From Stella humosa (GTDB lineage: Bacteria > Pseudomonadota > Alphaproteobacteria > ATCC43930 > Allostellaceae), in assembly GCF_006738645.1 (NCBI RefSeq), contig NZ_AP019700.1, positions 508,001-572,000 of the forward strand: a stretch of DNA of 64,000 nucleotides, given 5' to 3'. A program made the position numbers and the translations under genes. The notes under the pieces were generated by a model. It was not told the origin of the DNA. It did not search any database and worked only from the letters and a program-made list of their open reading frames with translations. Below, piece after piece: positions 46,868-55,092 of the stretch. How positions within the stretch are numbered: position 1 is the stretch's first letter; every line of letters begins with the position of its first letter.

Positions 46868-47217
46868 TGCGGCAACTTGGACTGCAAAACGCCACCTATG
46901 TTAATGCCGGACGCTACGGTCGAGCTCCCTCGCCGATTAGTATGGTCGAAATTGCTGTCTTCGCCGCGTATGGCAAAGACAATCTGGCGATATCTTCTAA
47001 GCGAGCTGCGGGCCGTGCATATTTGGAAGCCAACCGGCATATTTGGGAGAGTCTCGGATACTGCCGACACCAGCGTTCCTCCGGCAGCCATAAAACTGCT
47101 ACGACCTTTCGAATGCGGTTCCCTCAGCAACCGGATGGCGTGATCGACGAAGCAATGCAGCATGAACTCGTTCGCCTTCAGACGACATTACGGGAGCTTG
47201 CTGCGGTTCGCCGATAG
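46834..47217 (+). CDS. Hypothetical protein in a low-GC islet
   Basis: Open frame of 127 residues in DNA of about 50% GC, against about 70% around it, with codon use unlike the neighbours (many A/T-ending codons). GACGAGGAACAG lies before the ATG. I do not recognise a family. The protein has ISMVEIAVFAAYGKDNLAIS followed by an R/E-rich helix and ends in an LQTTLRELAAVRR helix. Its start overlaps the LysR extension by 34 bp. Coding is likely but not proven; it looks horizontally acquired. Confidence 0.5.
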   Translation: MLSGTKRAPELVRQLGLQNATYVNAGRYGRAPSPISMVEIAVFAAYGKDNLAISSKRAAGRAYLEANRHIWESLGYCRHQRSSGSHKTATTFRMRFPQQPDGVIDEAMQHELVRLQTTLRELAAVRR

Positions 47218-47226
47218 CGTGCCGCC

Positions 47227-48702
47227 TCACGGCCGCCCGCCGGTCCCGGCCAGGTGCCGCAGCATCTCCCGCCGGGTCTTCGGGCCGAACGTCTCGAAGC
47301 TGGGGTTCCGCTGTTCGCGATAGTCGGCGCGGAGCTGGTCGATGCGGTCGGGCGCCTGGGGTGTCTCGGCGCGGCGCAGGGTGGCGGGGTCGATGGCGTG
47401 GATGCGGGCGGCGTTGGCCGACAGGATCTTGGTCTTGGCCGCCGGCGTCAGGGCAGGGTAGCCGAAGCGCTCCTGGAACTCGGGCGTGATCTCGAAGGCG
47501 CGGAAGGCCTGGATCTGGTCCTGCGGGCTGCCATACCAGATGCTGTCGGTGCCCCAGCAGATGCGGTCCTCGCCGAAGGTGGCGAGCAGCTTGCCCATGA
47601 CGTGGGCCGCCTGGTCGGGCTTGCTCATGTAGTGGCGCCAGACGCTGCCCAGCTCCGCATAGAGGTTTCCAGTACCGGGCTGGAAGCCGGCGTCGCGGGC
47701 GGCGCGCACGAAGCGGTCGACGCCGCGGGTGTTGTCGGGGTTGTAGGCGCCCTCGACATAGCCGGGCTCGAAGCCGGAATGGAAGCAGACGAAGGTCAGG
47801 TCAGGGAAGAGGCGGGCCGCCCGCGCGATGTCGCCTGGGTGCGAATAGGCATGGTCGAGGAAGGGCAGCGGCAGGCCGCGATGGGCGCAGACGATGCGGA
47901 TGCCCAGCTTGCGCGCCCGCTCCAGCATCGGCAGGCCGTGGACCGGATCGTCCATGTGGAAGCCGCGGCCGTCCGGCCCCCATTGCGGGTAGAGCTTCCA
48001 GGCATCGACTTTCCAGCGCTCGGCCATCTCGTCCATGAAGTCGATCTGGCCGGGCGCGTTCGGCAGCACCCCGCCATGGATCAGGATGCGGTGGCGCCCG
48101 CCCATCGCGGCCACCAGGTCGCGCGCCTCGGCGGCATAGTCGACCGGCGTCGGGTTGCTGCCGGGCGCGCCCCACAGGGCCGAGACCACGGCCACGTCGG
48201 TGTCGCTGTCGAGGAACACCTCCTTCACCAGCTGCTCGGCCGAATAGCAGTCGAACGACCCGCCGGTGCATTTGGCGTTCTGGCCGAAGACCTGGGTCAG
48301 GGTGCGCTTCCAGCGCTCGCCGTCGGCGCCCTGGCTCCAGCGGCCGGACGGGTCGACGCAATGGGTCTGCAGGTCGATGACGCCGGTTGTGGCGCCCAGC
48401 ACCGCCTGTGCCAGTTGCGGCTCGAAGCGGGAATCAGGAGGCAGGGCGAAGCGGCCGCCGGTGGCGGCGTTGGCTTCGTCGAAGGCGAGCAAGGTCGCGG
48501 CGGCACCGCAGGCCGACACCAGGAACGACCGCCGGTCGAGCCCGACGCGGGCGGCGGCCTCCGACACGCGGCGATGGGCGAGCGCGTTGGCGGCGGTCTG
48601 CGCCGCGGTCAGCGGCAGCGGGAAGAATTCGCCGTTGGATGCCGTATCGACCTTGATCGGCAGCCGTTCGCCGTCGGGGTCGAGATCGAATAGTGGGCGC
48701 AT
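47227..48702 (-). CDS. Amidohydrolase-family protein with internal Tat-like segment
   Basis: Metal-dependent hydrolase of 491 residues (amidohydrolase 2 type). Supporting motifs are VIDLQTHCVDPS for the N-terminal metal site, VCAHRGLPLPFL, TFVCFHSGFEPG and CWGTDSIWYGSPQ for the second ligands. A twin arginine DRRSFLVSACGAAATLLAFD occurs at residues 57-74, after a 50-residue acidic/polar N-terminus, so export through Tat is possible but the signal is displaced. The ATG at 48702 has GGAGGACGGGAT just before it; an upstream ATG at 48720 would include that site. It is 94 bp downstream of encapsulin in the same direction. The substrate is unknown. Confidence 0.8.
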   Translation of the reverse strand: MRPLFDLDPDGERLPIKVDTASNGEFFPLPLTAAQTAANALAHRRVSEAAARVGLDRRSFLVSACGAAATLLAFDEANAATGGRFALPPDSRFEPQLAQAVLGATTGVIDLQTHCVDPSGRWSQGADGERWKRTLTQVFGQNAKCTGGSFDCYSAEQLVKEVFLDSDTDVAVVSALWGAPGSNPTPVDYAAEARDLVAAMGGRHRILIHGGVLPNAPGQIDFMDEMAERWKVDAWKLYPQWGPDGRGFHMDDPVHGLPMLERARKLGIRIVCAHRGLPLPFLDHAYSHPGDIARAARLFPDLTFVCFHSGFEPGYVEGAYNPDNTRGVDRFVRAARDAGFQPGTGNLYAELGSVWRHYMSKPDQAAHVMGKLLATFGEDRICWGTDSIWYGSPQDQIQAFRAFEITPEFQERFGYPALTPAAKTKILSANAARIHAIDPATLRRAETPQAPDRIDQLRADYREQRNPSFETFGPKTRREMLRHLAGTGGRP

Positions 48703-48796
48703 ATCCCGTCCTCCTGCCATTGCCGCAGCCTGGAGGAGGGTAGCGCGCCCCGCCGCGACCGCAAGGGCCGGGCGGGGGCGATTGGTCGGTCCGACG

Positions 48797-49615
48797 TTAC
48801 GGCTTGGCGTGGCCGTAGGAGAGCGGCACGGCCGCCTCCGGCGTCAGCGGCCGGAAGGTGATGCTCTCCTCAAGGTAGAGCTCGATCGCGTCGGCGGTGT
48901 GGTAGCGGTAGCCGACCGAGATGTCGCGGCCGACCGTCAGCTCGAAATCGCCGCCGCGCATCGACATGACGATGGCACCGTCGACCGCGGGCGCCCAGAC
49001 GATCGGGCCGGTGACCAGCTTCTTGACATGCTCGATGATGGGATAGCCGGCCGGCGTGAGCGTCTTCAGCAGCCCGGCATGGCAGCGCGGCCCGAGGGCT
49101 ATGCCATAGTCGCCGTCGATGCCGGCGGCCCGCAGCTTCTCGGTCGCCTCCAGCACGGCCGCCGGATAGCGCGCATAATCCTCGCTCAGCATGATGCGCG
49201 AAACCGCGGAGGCCTCGGCGATGCCCGTGATGCCGGCGGCCGGATAGCCGTGGAACACGGCCTTGTCCTCGGCCCGCGCGATCGCCTTGGCGGCCTCGAC
49301 GACCGGACCCAGGTCGGCATCCTTGGCGCCCCGCTCGATCGCGCGCACGTCGCGCATCATCAGGGTGAAGGGCGCGCGCAGTTCGACCAGCGGCTGCGGC
49401 AGGCGGATATAGGCATTCACGCCGTCGGCCGGCGGCTCCTTCAGCTCCGAGGTCCAGCCGATGTCGATGGCCGACGTGTTCCAGCCCAGCGGCCCGTTGA
49501 AATCCACCAGCTTGCGCGCCGCCAGATGCAGCTTGAGGACGCGCGCCGCCTCGGCGTCGATCTCCGACCAGACTTCCGCCGAGAAAGGAGCGAGGTTTCG
49601 GCGCAGATCGTTCAT
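48797..49615 (-). CDS. Family 1 encapsulin nanocompartment shell protein
   Basis: HK97-fold shell protein of 272 residues. It shows NLAPFSAEVWSEIDAEA at the N-terminus, LPQPLVELRAPFTLMMRDVR, and VGRDISVGYRYH near the C-terminus, as in the linocin/encapsulin family. The length fits a T=1 cage of 60 subunits. It follows the encapsulated-ferritin gene by 2 bp in one operon, so the cage should hold that cargo and store iron. The ATG at 49615 is used; longer starts would lie in the ferritin gene. Confidence 0.93.
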   Translation of the reverse strand: MNDLRRNLAPFSAEVWSEIDAEAARVLKLHLAARKLVDFNGPLGWNTSAIDIGWTSELKEPPADGVNAYIRLPQPLVELRAPFTLMMRDVRAIERGAKDADLGPVVEAAKAIARAEDKAVFHGYPAAGITGIAEASAVSRIMLSEDYARYPAAVLEATEKLRAAGIDGDYGIALGPRCHAGLLKTLTPAGYPIIEHVKKLVTGPIVWAPAVDGAIVMSMRGGDFELTVGRDISVGYRYHTADAIELYLEESITFRPLTPEAAVPLSYGHAKP

Positions 49616-49617
49616 CA

Positions 49618-50007
49618 CTACTTGCTCCCCTTCAGGCTGCCGATGCGCAGCGATCCTTCGGTCGAATCGGGCGTGTATGGTTCGGCACCCCCGCCGCCGG
49701 CGGTGGCGCTGTCCTCGACCTCGAGGATCGACCCGGTGGTGTTGAGATAGGTGCCAAGCTGCTCGTCGAACTTGGCGTTCCGGCGGCGCAGCCATTCCAG
49801 CACCATCGCCGCATGCTCGATCTCTTCGTCGCGGTTGTGGGCCAGGATGGCCCTCAGCTCGTCGTCGTCGGCCGCGTCGACCCGCTGCTGGTACCAGTCG
49901 ACGGCCTCCAGTTCCTCCATGAGCGAGACGATGGCCCGATGCATGTCCTTCGTCTGGCTGGACAGCTTGTCCGCGTCCTCATGGAATCCCGCGCTGCTCG
50001 CTCCCAT
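49618..50007 (-). CDS. Encapsulated ferritin-like protein (EncFtn)
   Basis: Cargo ferritin of 129 residues. The EncFtn core RAIVSLMEELEAVDWYQQRV and RDEEIEHAAMVLEWLRRRNA carries the ferroxidase ligands E32, E62 and H65, and the entry residues W38 and Y39, at the same numbers as I recall for R. rubrum EncFtn. A flexible glycine/acidic linker leads to the C-terminal targeting peptide GSLRIGSLKGSK. It oxidises Fe(II) inside the encapsulin, which supplies the mineral space. It is the first gene of the pair. Confidence 0.93.
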   Translation of the reverse strand: MGASSAGFHEDADKLSSQTKDMHRAIVSLMEELEAVDWYQQRVDAADDDELRAILAHNRDEEIEHAAMVLEWLRRRNAKFDEQLGTYLNTTGSILEVEDSATAGGGGAEPYTPDSTEGSLRIGSLKGSK

Positions 50008-50242
50008 CGTATCCGTCTCCGCAAGGTTCGGCCGTGCCGATGGGCATCCCGCAGGCGGCCGTCATCCGACCGCCCCAGGATACCCGCCGACCATGACAAT
50101 AGACCAGAACGCAGAAGCGACGAATCCGTGCCTTCGCCACCCACCGGTTGCGAATGGATCGCAGCGAAGGCGTGGCTGATGGGGCGACATACTGGAACTT
50201 CCGCAAGTGTTGGGCCACATTGGAGCTCAAGAGGAGAAAGCC

Positions 50243-50506
50243 ATGGCCGAGAATACCGTAGTTCGCGCGCGTATCGACGAGGCGACCAAGGCCGAGGCGG
50301 CCGCCGTGCTGGGTGCCATGGGGCTGACGCTCTCCGATGCATTCCGCATGCTGCTGAAGCGCGTAGCGGCAGAGAAGGCGCTGCCGTTCGAACCGCTGAC
50401 ACCCAATGCCGAGACGATCGCGGCGATGAAGGCGGCCCGACGCGGCGAACTCGTCACGGTCGACCATCCCCGCGCTCTGCTGGCGAGCCTGAATGCGGAC
50501 GATTAG
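50243..50506 (+). CDS. RelB/DinJ-family antitoxin
   Basis: Antitoxin of 87 residues. The ribbon-helix-helix is VVRARIDEATKAEAAAVLGA then MGLTLSDAFRMLLKRVAAEK, followed by a C-terminal toxin-binding tail. AAGAGGAGAAAG precedes the ATG. It is followed, with a 14-bp overlap, by a broken yafQ toxin gene. It therefore may now act only as a repressor or orphan antitoxin. Confidence 0.88.
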   Translation: MAENTVVRARIDEATKAEAAAVLGAMGLTLSDAFRMLLKRVAAEKALPFEPLTPNAETIAAMKAARRGELVTVDHPRALLASLNADD

Positions 50507-50772
50507 GTACACCGCCCGCTTCAAGCGCGACTAACCGCCGCGAAAGATCGGGGCGCCACGGCAAGTCGTTGGACGCGCTGCTGATGGCGTTGGTGGATAT
50601 GCTGGCAGCAGACACGGCCCTGCCGCGCCATGTCGACCACGCGCTGAGCGGCGATTGGGCGGACCACCGGGACTGCCATGTCCGCCCCGACCTGATCCTG
50701 ATTTACCGCAAGCCCGATCCGGAAAGCCTGGAACTGGTCAGGCTCGGCTCGCACAACGAACTGGGGCTTTAG
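50493..50772 (+). pseudogene. YafQ-type mRNA interferase, inactivated by a 1-bp insertion
   Basis: YafQ/RelE-superfamily toxin. It starts at 50493 as MRTIRYTARFKRD and hits a stop, TAA at 50532. Removing one A of that codon restores RERSGRHGKSLDAL and the rest of the toxin, ending LVRLGSHNELGL at 50772. The conserved core (HALSGDWADHRDC and RPDLILIYRKPD) is intact beyond the break. The start overlaps the relB stop by 14 bp. The pair looks like a decayed relB-yafQ type II module, or a sequencing error at one base. Confidence 0.85.
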
Positions 50773-50783
50773 GCAAGCCCCGA

Positions 50784-50816
50784 AACGGAAAACGGCCAGC
50801 CCGTGGGGGCTGGCCG
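50784..50816 (-). terminator. Rho-independent terminator of the DEAD-box helicase gene
   Basis: A 10-bp perfect stem CGGCCAGCCC/GGGCTGGCCG with a 4-nt loop (50793-50816), then TTTTCCGTTT when read on the minus strand, which is the direction of the helicase gene ending at 50842. Convergent yafQ would also meet the hairpin, but its T-tract suits the minus strand. Confidence 0.75.
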
Positions 50817-50841
50817 CAATCCGTGATCGGTCTGCCGATGC

Positions 50842-52161
50842 TCAGCGGGCAGCGGCGGTGCGCTGGCCCTGCTGGGGCCGGCGGGCCGGGCGGCCCTGCT
50901 GGGGACGGCCGGAATTGCCGGCACCGGCGCCGGCACCGCCGAAGCGGCGGTTGGAGTGGGTGTGGCCGGCCGGGCGCTGGGCGGTCGAGGGCGAGGACGG
51001 ACGGGCCGCCGGCAGCTCGACGGGCGAGCCCATGGGCGTCACCTTCTGGCCGATCAGCTTCTCGATGTCCTTGAGATAGGCCTTTTCCTCGCCGCTGCAG
51101 AAGCCGATGGCGATGCCGTCGGCGCCGGCGCGCGCAGTGCGGCCGATGCGGTGGACATAGCTCTCGGGCACGTTCGGCAGGTCGAAGTTGATGACGTGCG
51201 AGACGCCGTCGACGTCGATGCCGCGCGCCGCGATGTCGGTCGCGACCAGGATGCGGGTCTTGCCGGCGCGGAAGGCGGCGAGCGCCTTCTCACGCTGGCT
51301 CTGGCTCTTGTTGCCGTGGATCGCGGCCGAATCGATGCCGGCCTGCTCCAGGTGGCGGACGACGCGGTCGGCGCCGTGCTTGGTGCGGGTGAAGACCAGC
51401 ATCAGGCGCGGCTGCACCTCCTTGATCAGGCCGACCAGGAGGGCCGGCTTCTGGCCCTGCTCGGCGAAGATCATGCGCTGCTCGACGCGCTCGGCCGTGG
51501 TGGCGACGGGCGCCACCTCGACGCGGGCCGGGTCGCGCAGCATGTCGCCGGCGAGCTGCCCGATTTCCCGCGGCATGGTGGCCGAGAAGAACAGGGTCTG
51601 GCGCTGGTGCGGCAGGGACCGGACGATCCGCTTCACGGCATGGATGAAGCCCATGTCGAGCATGTGGTCGGCCTCGTCCAGCACGATCATCTCAACCTGA
51701 TCGAGGCGGATGGCCCCGGTGTCGAGATGGTCGATGAGCCGGCCGGGGGTGGCGACGACGACATCGACGCCGCCCGACAGCGCGCGGATCTGGGCGCCCA
51801 GCGGCACGCCGCCGAAGGCCAGCGTCACGCGCAGGCCGAGATGACGGCCATAGGTCTTGAAGCTCTCGGCGATCTGGATGGCCAGTTCGCGCGTCGGGCT
51901 CAGGATCAGGGCGCGGCAGCTCTTGCGCACCGGCTGCCGGCGGTCGGCGGCGAGGCGCTGCAGGATGGGGAGGGCGAAGGCGGCGGTCTTGCCGGTGCCG
52001 GTCTGGGCGATGCCGAGCAGATCACGGCCGGCGAGCACATAGGGGATGGCCTGCGCCTGGATCGGCGTGGGCGTAACGTAACCTTCTTCGGCGAGCGCCT
52101 TCATGATCGGCGCCGCGAGGCCGAGGTCGGAAAACTGAGTCAAGAGAATGGAGTCTTTCAC
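50842..52161 (-). CDS. DEAD-box RNA helicase (RhlE-like)
   Basis: ATP-dependent RNA helicase of 439 residues. The motifs appear in order: Q motif GYVTPTPIQAQAIP, motif I AQTGTGKTAAF, Ia SPTRELAIQI, GG, Ib TPGRLIDHL, II VLDEADHMLD, III FFSATMP, then ARGIDVDGVSHVINFD and HRIGRTARAG. A basic Gly/Arg/Gln tail (RRFGGAGAGAG to the end) is typical of RhlE-type proteins. It remodels RNA, for example in ribosome assembly or cold adaptation. The start is GTG at 52161 or a nearby codon; earlier codons belong to the long leader. Confidence 0.92.
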   Translation of the reverse strand: MKDSILLTQFSDLGLAAPIMKALAEEGYVTPTPIQAQAIPYVLAGRDLLGIAQTGTGKTAAFALPILQRLAADRRQPVRKSCRALILSPTRELAIQIAESFKTYGRHLGLRVTLAFGGVPLGAQIRALSGGVDVVVATPGRLIDHLDTGAIRLDQVEMIVLDEADHMLDMGFIHAVKRIVRSLPHQRQTLFFSATMPREIGQLAGDMLRDPARVEVAPVATTAERVEQRMIFAEQGQKPALLVGLIKEVQPRLMLVFTRTKHGADRVVRHLEQAGIDSAAIHGNKSQSQREKALAAFRAGKTRILVATDIAARGIDVDGVSHVINFDLPNVPESYVHRIGRTARAGADGIAIGFCSGEEKAYLKDIEKLIGQKVTPMGSPVELPAARPSSPSTAQRPAGHTHSNRRFGGAGAGAGNSGRPQQGRPARRPQQGQRTAAAR

Positions 52162-52350
52162 GAGCCCGCAAGGCACGCGTGCGCCGGCCGTCGGCCGTCC
52201 ACACCCAACCCGCGGGGGTTTCTGGGGGACGCCCCGCGCTGCCTGGGCTGTTCCGTCGGGAGAGCATGGCACCTCGGCAGGACGAGCGACCCTTGGGGTC
52301 ACCGTTCACGCGGCCGTTGGCGCCGGCATCCGCACCTGAGCGGATGGCAG

Positions 52351-52380
52351 CTAAGTGATGGTTTCGACGGGGAAAGTCAA
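52351..52380 (-). promoter_or_regulatory. Weak promoter candidate for the DEAD-box helicase gene
   Basis: On the minus strand, TTGACT (52380-52375) and ACTTAG (52356-52351) are 18 bp apart, 190 bp upstream of the helicase start. The -10 match is poor. A promoter here would give a leader of roughly 180 nt, which some cold-responsive DEAD-box genes have; no riboswitch fold was recognised in it. Confidence 0.3.
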
Positions 52381-52399
52381 GTCGGTTTTGCAGTGCAGC

Positions 52400-52441
52400 A
52401 AGAAAAGAGGCGGCGGGTGCCAATCGCAGGCGCCCGCCGCC
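52400..52441 (-). terminator. Rho-independent terminator of the transaminase gene
   Basis: A 13-bp stem (52409-52421 with 52429-52441, one G-T-type mismatch) with a 7-nt loop, followed on the minus strand by TCTTTTCTT. It is 8 bp downstream of the transaminase stop and separates that gene from the helicase gene. Confidence 0.8.
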
Positions 52442-52448
52442 GCCTGGT

Positions 52449-53798
52449 TCAGGCGACCTTCTTGAGCGCGTTCCGGATGGTGTCGAAGATGCGGTCGATC
52501 TCGGCGTCCTCGATGATCAGCGGCGGCGACAGCACGAGCGTATCGCCGGTGTTGCGGATCAGGATGCCCTCCTGGAAGCACATCTCGTTCACCTCGCTGC
52601 CGCGCTCGCCGGGCTCGCCCGCCCGCGGCTCCAGCTCGATCGCGCCGAGCAGGCCGATGTTGCGGATGTCGATGACGTGGCGGTCGCCCTTCAGGGCGTG
52701 GGCGGTGTCCTCCCAACGCTGGGCGGCACGCCGGGTGCGGGCATAGAGGTCGAGGTCGCGATGCACCTCCAGCGTCGCCAGGCCGGCGGCGCAGGCCAGC
52801 GGATGGCCGGAATAGGTGTAGCCGTGGAAGAGCTCGATCGTGCCCTCCGGCCCGGCGGTGAAGCCGTCCCAGACCTTCTGGTTGACGATGACGCCGCCCA
52901 TCGGCACGGCGGCATTGGTCATGCCCTTGGCGCAGGTGACGATGTCGGGCAGCACGCCCAGCAGCTCGGCGCCGAAGGCGGTGCCGAGCCGCCCGAAGCC
53001 GGTGATGACCTCGTCGAAGATGAGCAGGATGCCGTGGCGGTCGCAGATCTCGCGCAGCCGCTCCAGATATCCGACCGGCGGCGGCAGCACGCCGCCCGAG
53101 CCGACGACGGGCTCGATGATGACGGCCGCGATCGTCGACGGATCGTGGATCGCCATCATCTGCTGCAACTCGTCGGCGAGGTGTGCCCCCCAGGCCGGCC
53201 GCCCGCGCGAGAAGGCGTTCTTGTCGGGGAAATGCGTGTGGTTGAGGTGGCTCACCTCGGGCAGCAGCGGCCCGAAGTCGCGGCGGTGGCGCGACATGCC
53301 GGCGACAGACAGGCCGCCCCAGCCCATGCCGTGATAGCCCTTGGCGCGGCCGATCAGGCGGGTGCGCCCGGGCTCGCCGCGGGCGCGGTGATAGGCGCGC
53401 GCCATCTTCAGCGCGGTGTCGACCGCCTCGGAGCCGGAATTGGCGAAGAAGACGTGGTTCAGGTCGCCGGGCGTCACCTGGGCGATCGCATGGGCGAACT
53501 CGAAGGCGATGGGATGGCTCATCGAGAAGGACGAGACATAGTCCATCTGCTCGGCCTGGGCCTTGATCGCCTCGATGATCTTGCGCTGGCCGTGGCCGGC
53601 ATTGACGCACCACAGGCCGGCCATGCCGTCCAGGATGCGGCGGCCATCAGTGGTGGTGTAGTACATGCCTTCGGCGCCCGAGAAGAGGCGCGGATCGCGC
53701 TTGAACTTCCGGTTGGCGGTGAACGGAAGCCAGTACGACTCCATCACCTCCGGGGTCAGCGAGTTGGAGAGCGCGGTAGCGGGGGGCACTTCGTTCAT
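52449..53798 (-). CDS. Class III aminotransferase, omega-amino acid:pyruvate type
   Basis: PLP transaminase of 449 residues. It shows SYWLPFTANRKFKRDPRL and GMYYTTTDGRRILDG at the start, FFANSGSEAVDTALKMARAY near 118-137, D262 in FDEVITGFGRLG, and PLP lysine K291 in CAKGMTNAAVPMGG. The family includes beta-alanine:pyruvate and other omega-amino acid:pyruvate transaminases. GAGG lies 7 bp before the ATG at 53798. A longer start at 53837 overlaps a dyad and is less likely. It is divergent from the C45 acyltransferase. Confidence 0.9.
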   Translation of the reverse strand: MNEVPPATALSNSLTPEVMESYWLPFTANRKFKRDPRLFSGAEGMYYTTTDGRRILDGMAGLWCVNAGHGQRKIIEAIKAQAEQMDYVSSFSMSHPIAFEFAHAIAQVTPGDLNHVFFANSGSEAVDTALKMARAYHRARGEPGRTRLIGRAKGYHGMGWGGLSVAGMSRHRRDFGPLLPEVSHLNHTHFPDKNAFSRGRPAWGAHLADELQQMMAIHDPSTIAAVIIEPVVGSGGVLPPPVGYLERLREICDRHGILLIFDEVITGFGRLGTAFGAELLGVLPDIVTCAKGMTNAAVPMGGVIVNQKVWDGFTAGPEGTIELFHGYTYSGHPLACAAGLATLEVHRDLDLYARTRRAAQRWEDTAHALKGDRHVIDIRNIGLLGAIELEPRAGEPGERGSEVNEMCFQEGILIRNTGDTLVLSPPLIIEDAEIDRIFDTIRNALKKVA

Positions 53799-53828
53799 CG
53801 CGGAACCTCGTCGGTGTCGGGCCGTCGC

Positions 53829-53848
53829 ATGATGCACTTCGTCATCAT
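53829..53848. promoter_or_regulatory. Inverted repeat between divergent transaminase and C45 genes
   Basis: ATGATG (53829-53834) and CATCAT (53843-53848) are inverted around 8 bp, in a less GC-rich gap that should hold both promoters. A regulator binding here would fit coordinate control, but no adjacent regulator is an obvious candidate apart from the GntR gene at 56441. Confidence 0.35.
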
Positions 53849-53952
53849 GAAATGCAAATCGCCGCGGGCGTTGTTTGCTGTTTCATGTGGATACGAAGAA
53901 CACTAGTCTTTCTGGTCCCGACATGCATTCCCCTCTCCGAGGATCCGCAGCC

Positions 53953-55092
53953 ATGGTTGAAGCCGTCCCCCTGATCGAGCTTTCCGGGCCGCCGCGCGAG
54001 CGCGGCCGGCAGTATGGGCGCCAGGCCGCGTCGCGCGTCCATCTCGGCATCCAGCATTATCGCGACCAACTGTCCCGCACCGACCTGACCTGGCCGGAAG
54101 TGCAGAAGCTGGTGCGCGACTACCTGCCGGTGATGGAAGGCTACGCCGCCAACCAAGTCGAGGAGATGCGCGGCATCGCCGAGGGTGCGGACCTGGAGTT
54201 CGAGCAGGTCGCCTTTCTCAACGCCCGCACCGAGGTCCTGAAGCTCAGCACGCGCCCCGACCTGCGCGAGAAGCTGGCCCGCACCGACGAGCCCGACGGC
54301 TGCACCGGCGTCATCGTCCTGCCCGAGGCGACCCAGGCGGGCCGCCTGATCCACGCCCAGAACTGGGACTGGAAGGCCGAATGCGCCGAGACCGCGGTCG
54401 TCCTGCACATCCATCAGGAAGACGGGCCGGACATGCTGTGCTTCGCCGAGGCGGGCCAGATGGCGCGCTGCGGCATGAACGCGGCCGGCGTCGTCATCAC
54501 CGCCAACTACCTCGAGTCCGACCGCGACTATGCGCGCCTGGGCGTGCCGCTGCCGCTGATCCGCCGCAAGGTGCTGGAGCAGCAGCAGTTGGCGCTGGCC
54601 TTCCACACCGTCTACACGACGCCCAAGTCGGGCTCGAACAACATGATGGTGAGCCAGACCGAGGGTGTTGCGATCGACTTCGAGTGCGCGCCCGACGAGA
54701 CCTTCCAGGTCCATGCCTCGGGCGGCCTGATCGTCCACGCCAACCACTGGCAGAGCCCGGTCGCGCTGTCGAAGCTGAAGGACACCGGCGTCGCCGGCAC
54801 GCCCGACAGCCTCTATCGCGACATGCGCGTGCGCCAGCTCCTGGCCGCCCAGGCCGGCAGCATCACGCGCGATTCGGTGAAGGCGGCCCTGTTCGACGAC
54901 TTCGGCTATCCCTGGTCGGTCTGCCGGCCGCCGCGCAAGTCGATGACCCAGAACCTGAGCGCCACCGTGGCGATGATCGTCATGGAGCCGGCGCTCGGCA
55001 CCATGGACGTCTGCGTGCTGCCGGCGCTCAACAAGCAGTTCCAGAGCTATCGCATCGAGATGCAGGCGGCAGCCCGGGCAGCCGCGGCATGA
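53953..55092 (+). CDS. C45-type acyltransferase / autoproteolytic Ntn hydrolase
   Basis: Protein of 379 residues resembling acyl-CoA:6-aminopenicillanic acid acyltransferase (peptidase C45). The N-terminal nucleophile after self-cleavage would be C117 in EPDGCTGVIV. LIELSGPPRERGRQYGRQAA and MRGIAEGADLEFEQVAFLNA lie before it. NWDWKAEC, TANYLES and GLIVHANHW follow, as in the family. GAGGATCC lies before the ATG at 53953; Met codons at 53923 and 53875 are alternatives. It overlaps the amidase by 4 bp. The family cleaves or transfers amide-linked acyl groups; the substrate here is unknown. Confidence 0.85.
   Translation: MVEAVPLIELSGPPRERGRQYGRQAASRVHLGIQHYRDQLSRTDLTWPEVQKLVRDYLPVMEGYAANQVEEMRGIAEGADLEFEQVAFLNARTEVLKLSTRPDLREKLARTDEPDGCTGVIVLPEATQAGRLIHAQNWDWKAECAETAVVLHIHQEDGPDMLCFAEAGQMARCGMNAAGVVITANYLESDRDYARLGVPLPLIRRKVLEQQQLALAFHTVYTTPKSGSNNMMVSQTEGVAIDFECAPDETFQVHASGGLIVHANHWQSPVALSKLKDTGVAGTPDSLYRDMRVRQLLAAQAGSITRDSVKAALFDDFGYPWSVCRPPRKSMTQNLSATVAMIVMEPALGTMDVCVLPALNKQFQSYRIEMQAAARAAAA

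Noticed and set aside
52340-52440. tmRNA-like or other structured RNA in the helicase leader
   Set aside because: A short TTTCGACGGGG-like string resembles part of tmRNA, but no full tmRNA layout or tag frame follows; the rest is explained by the transaminase terminator.
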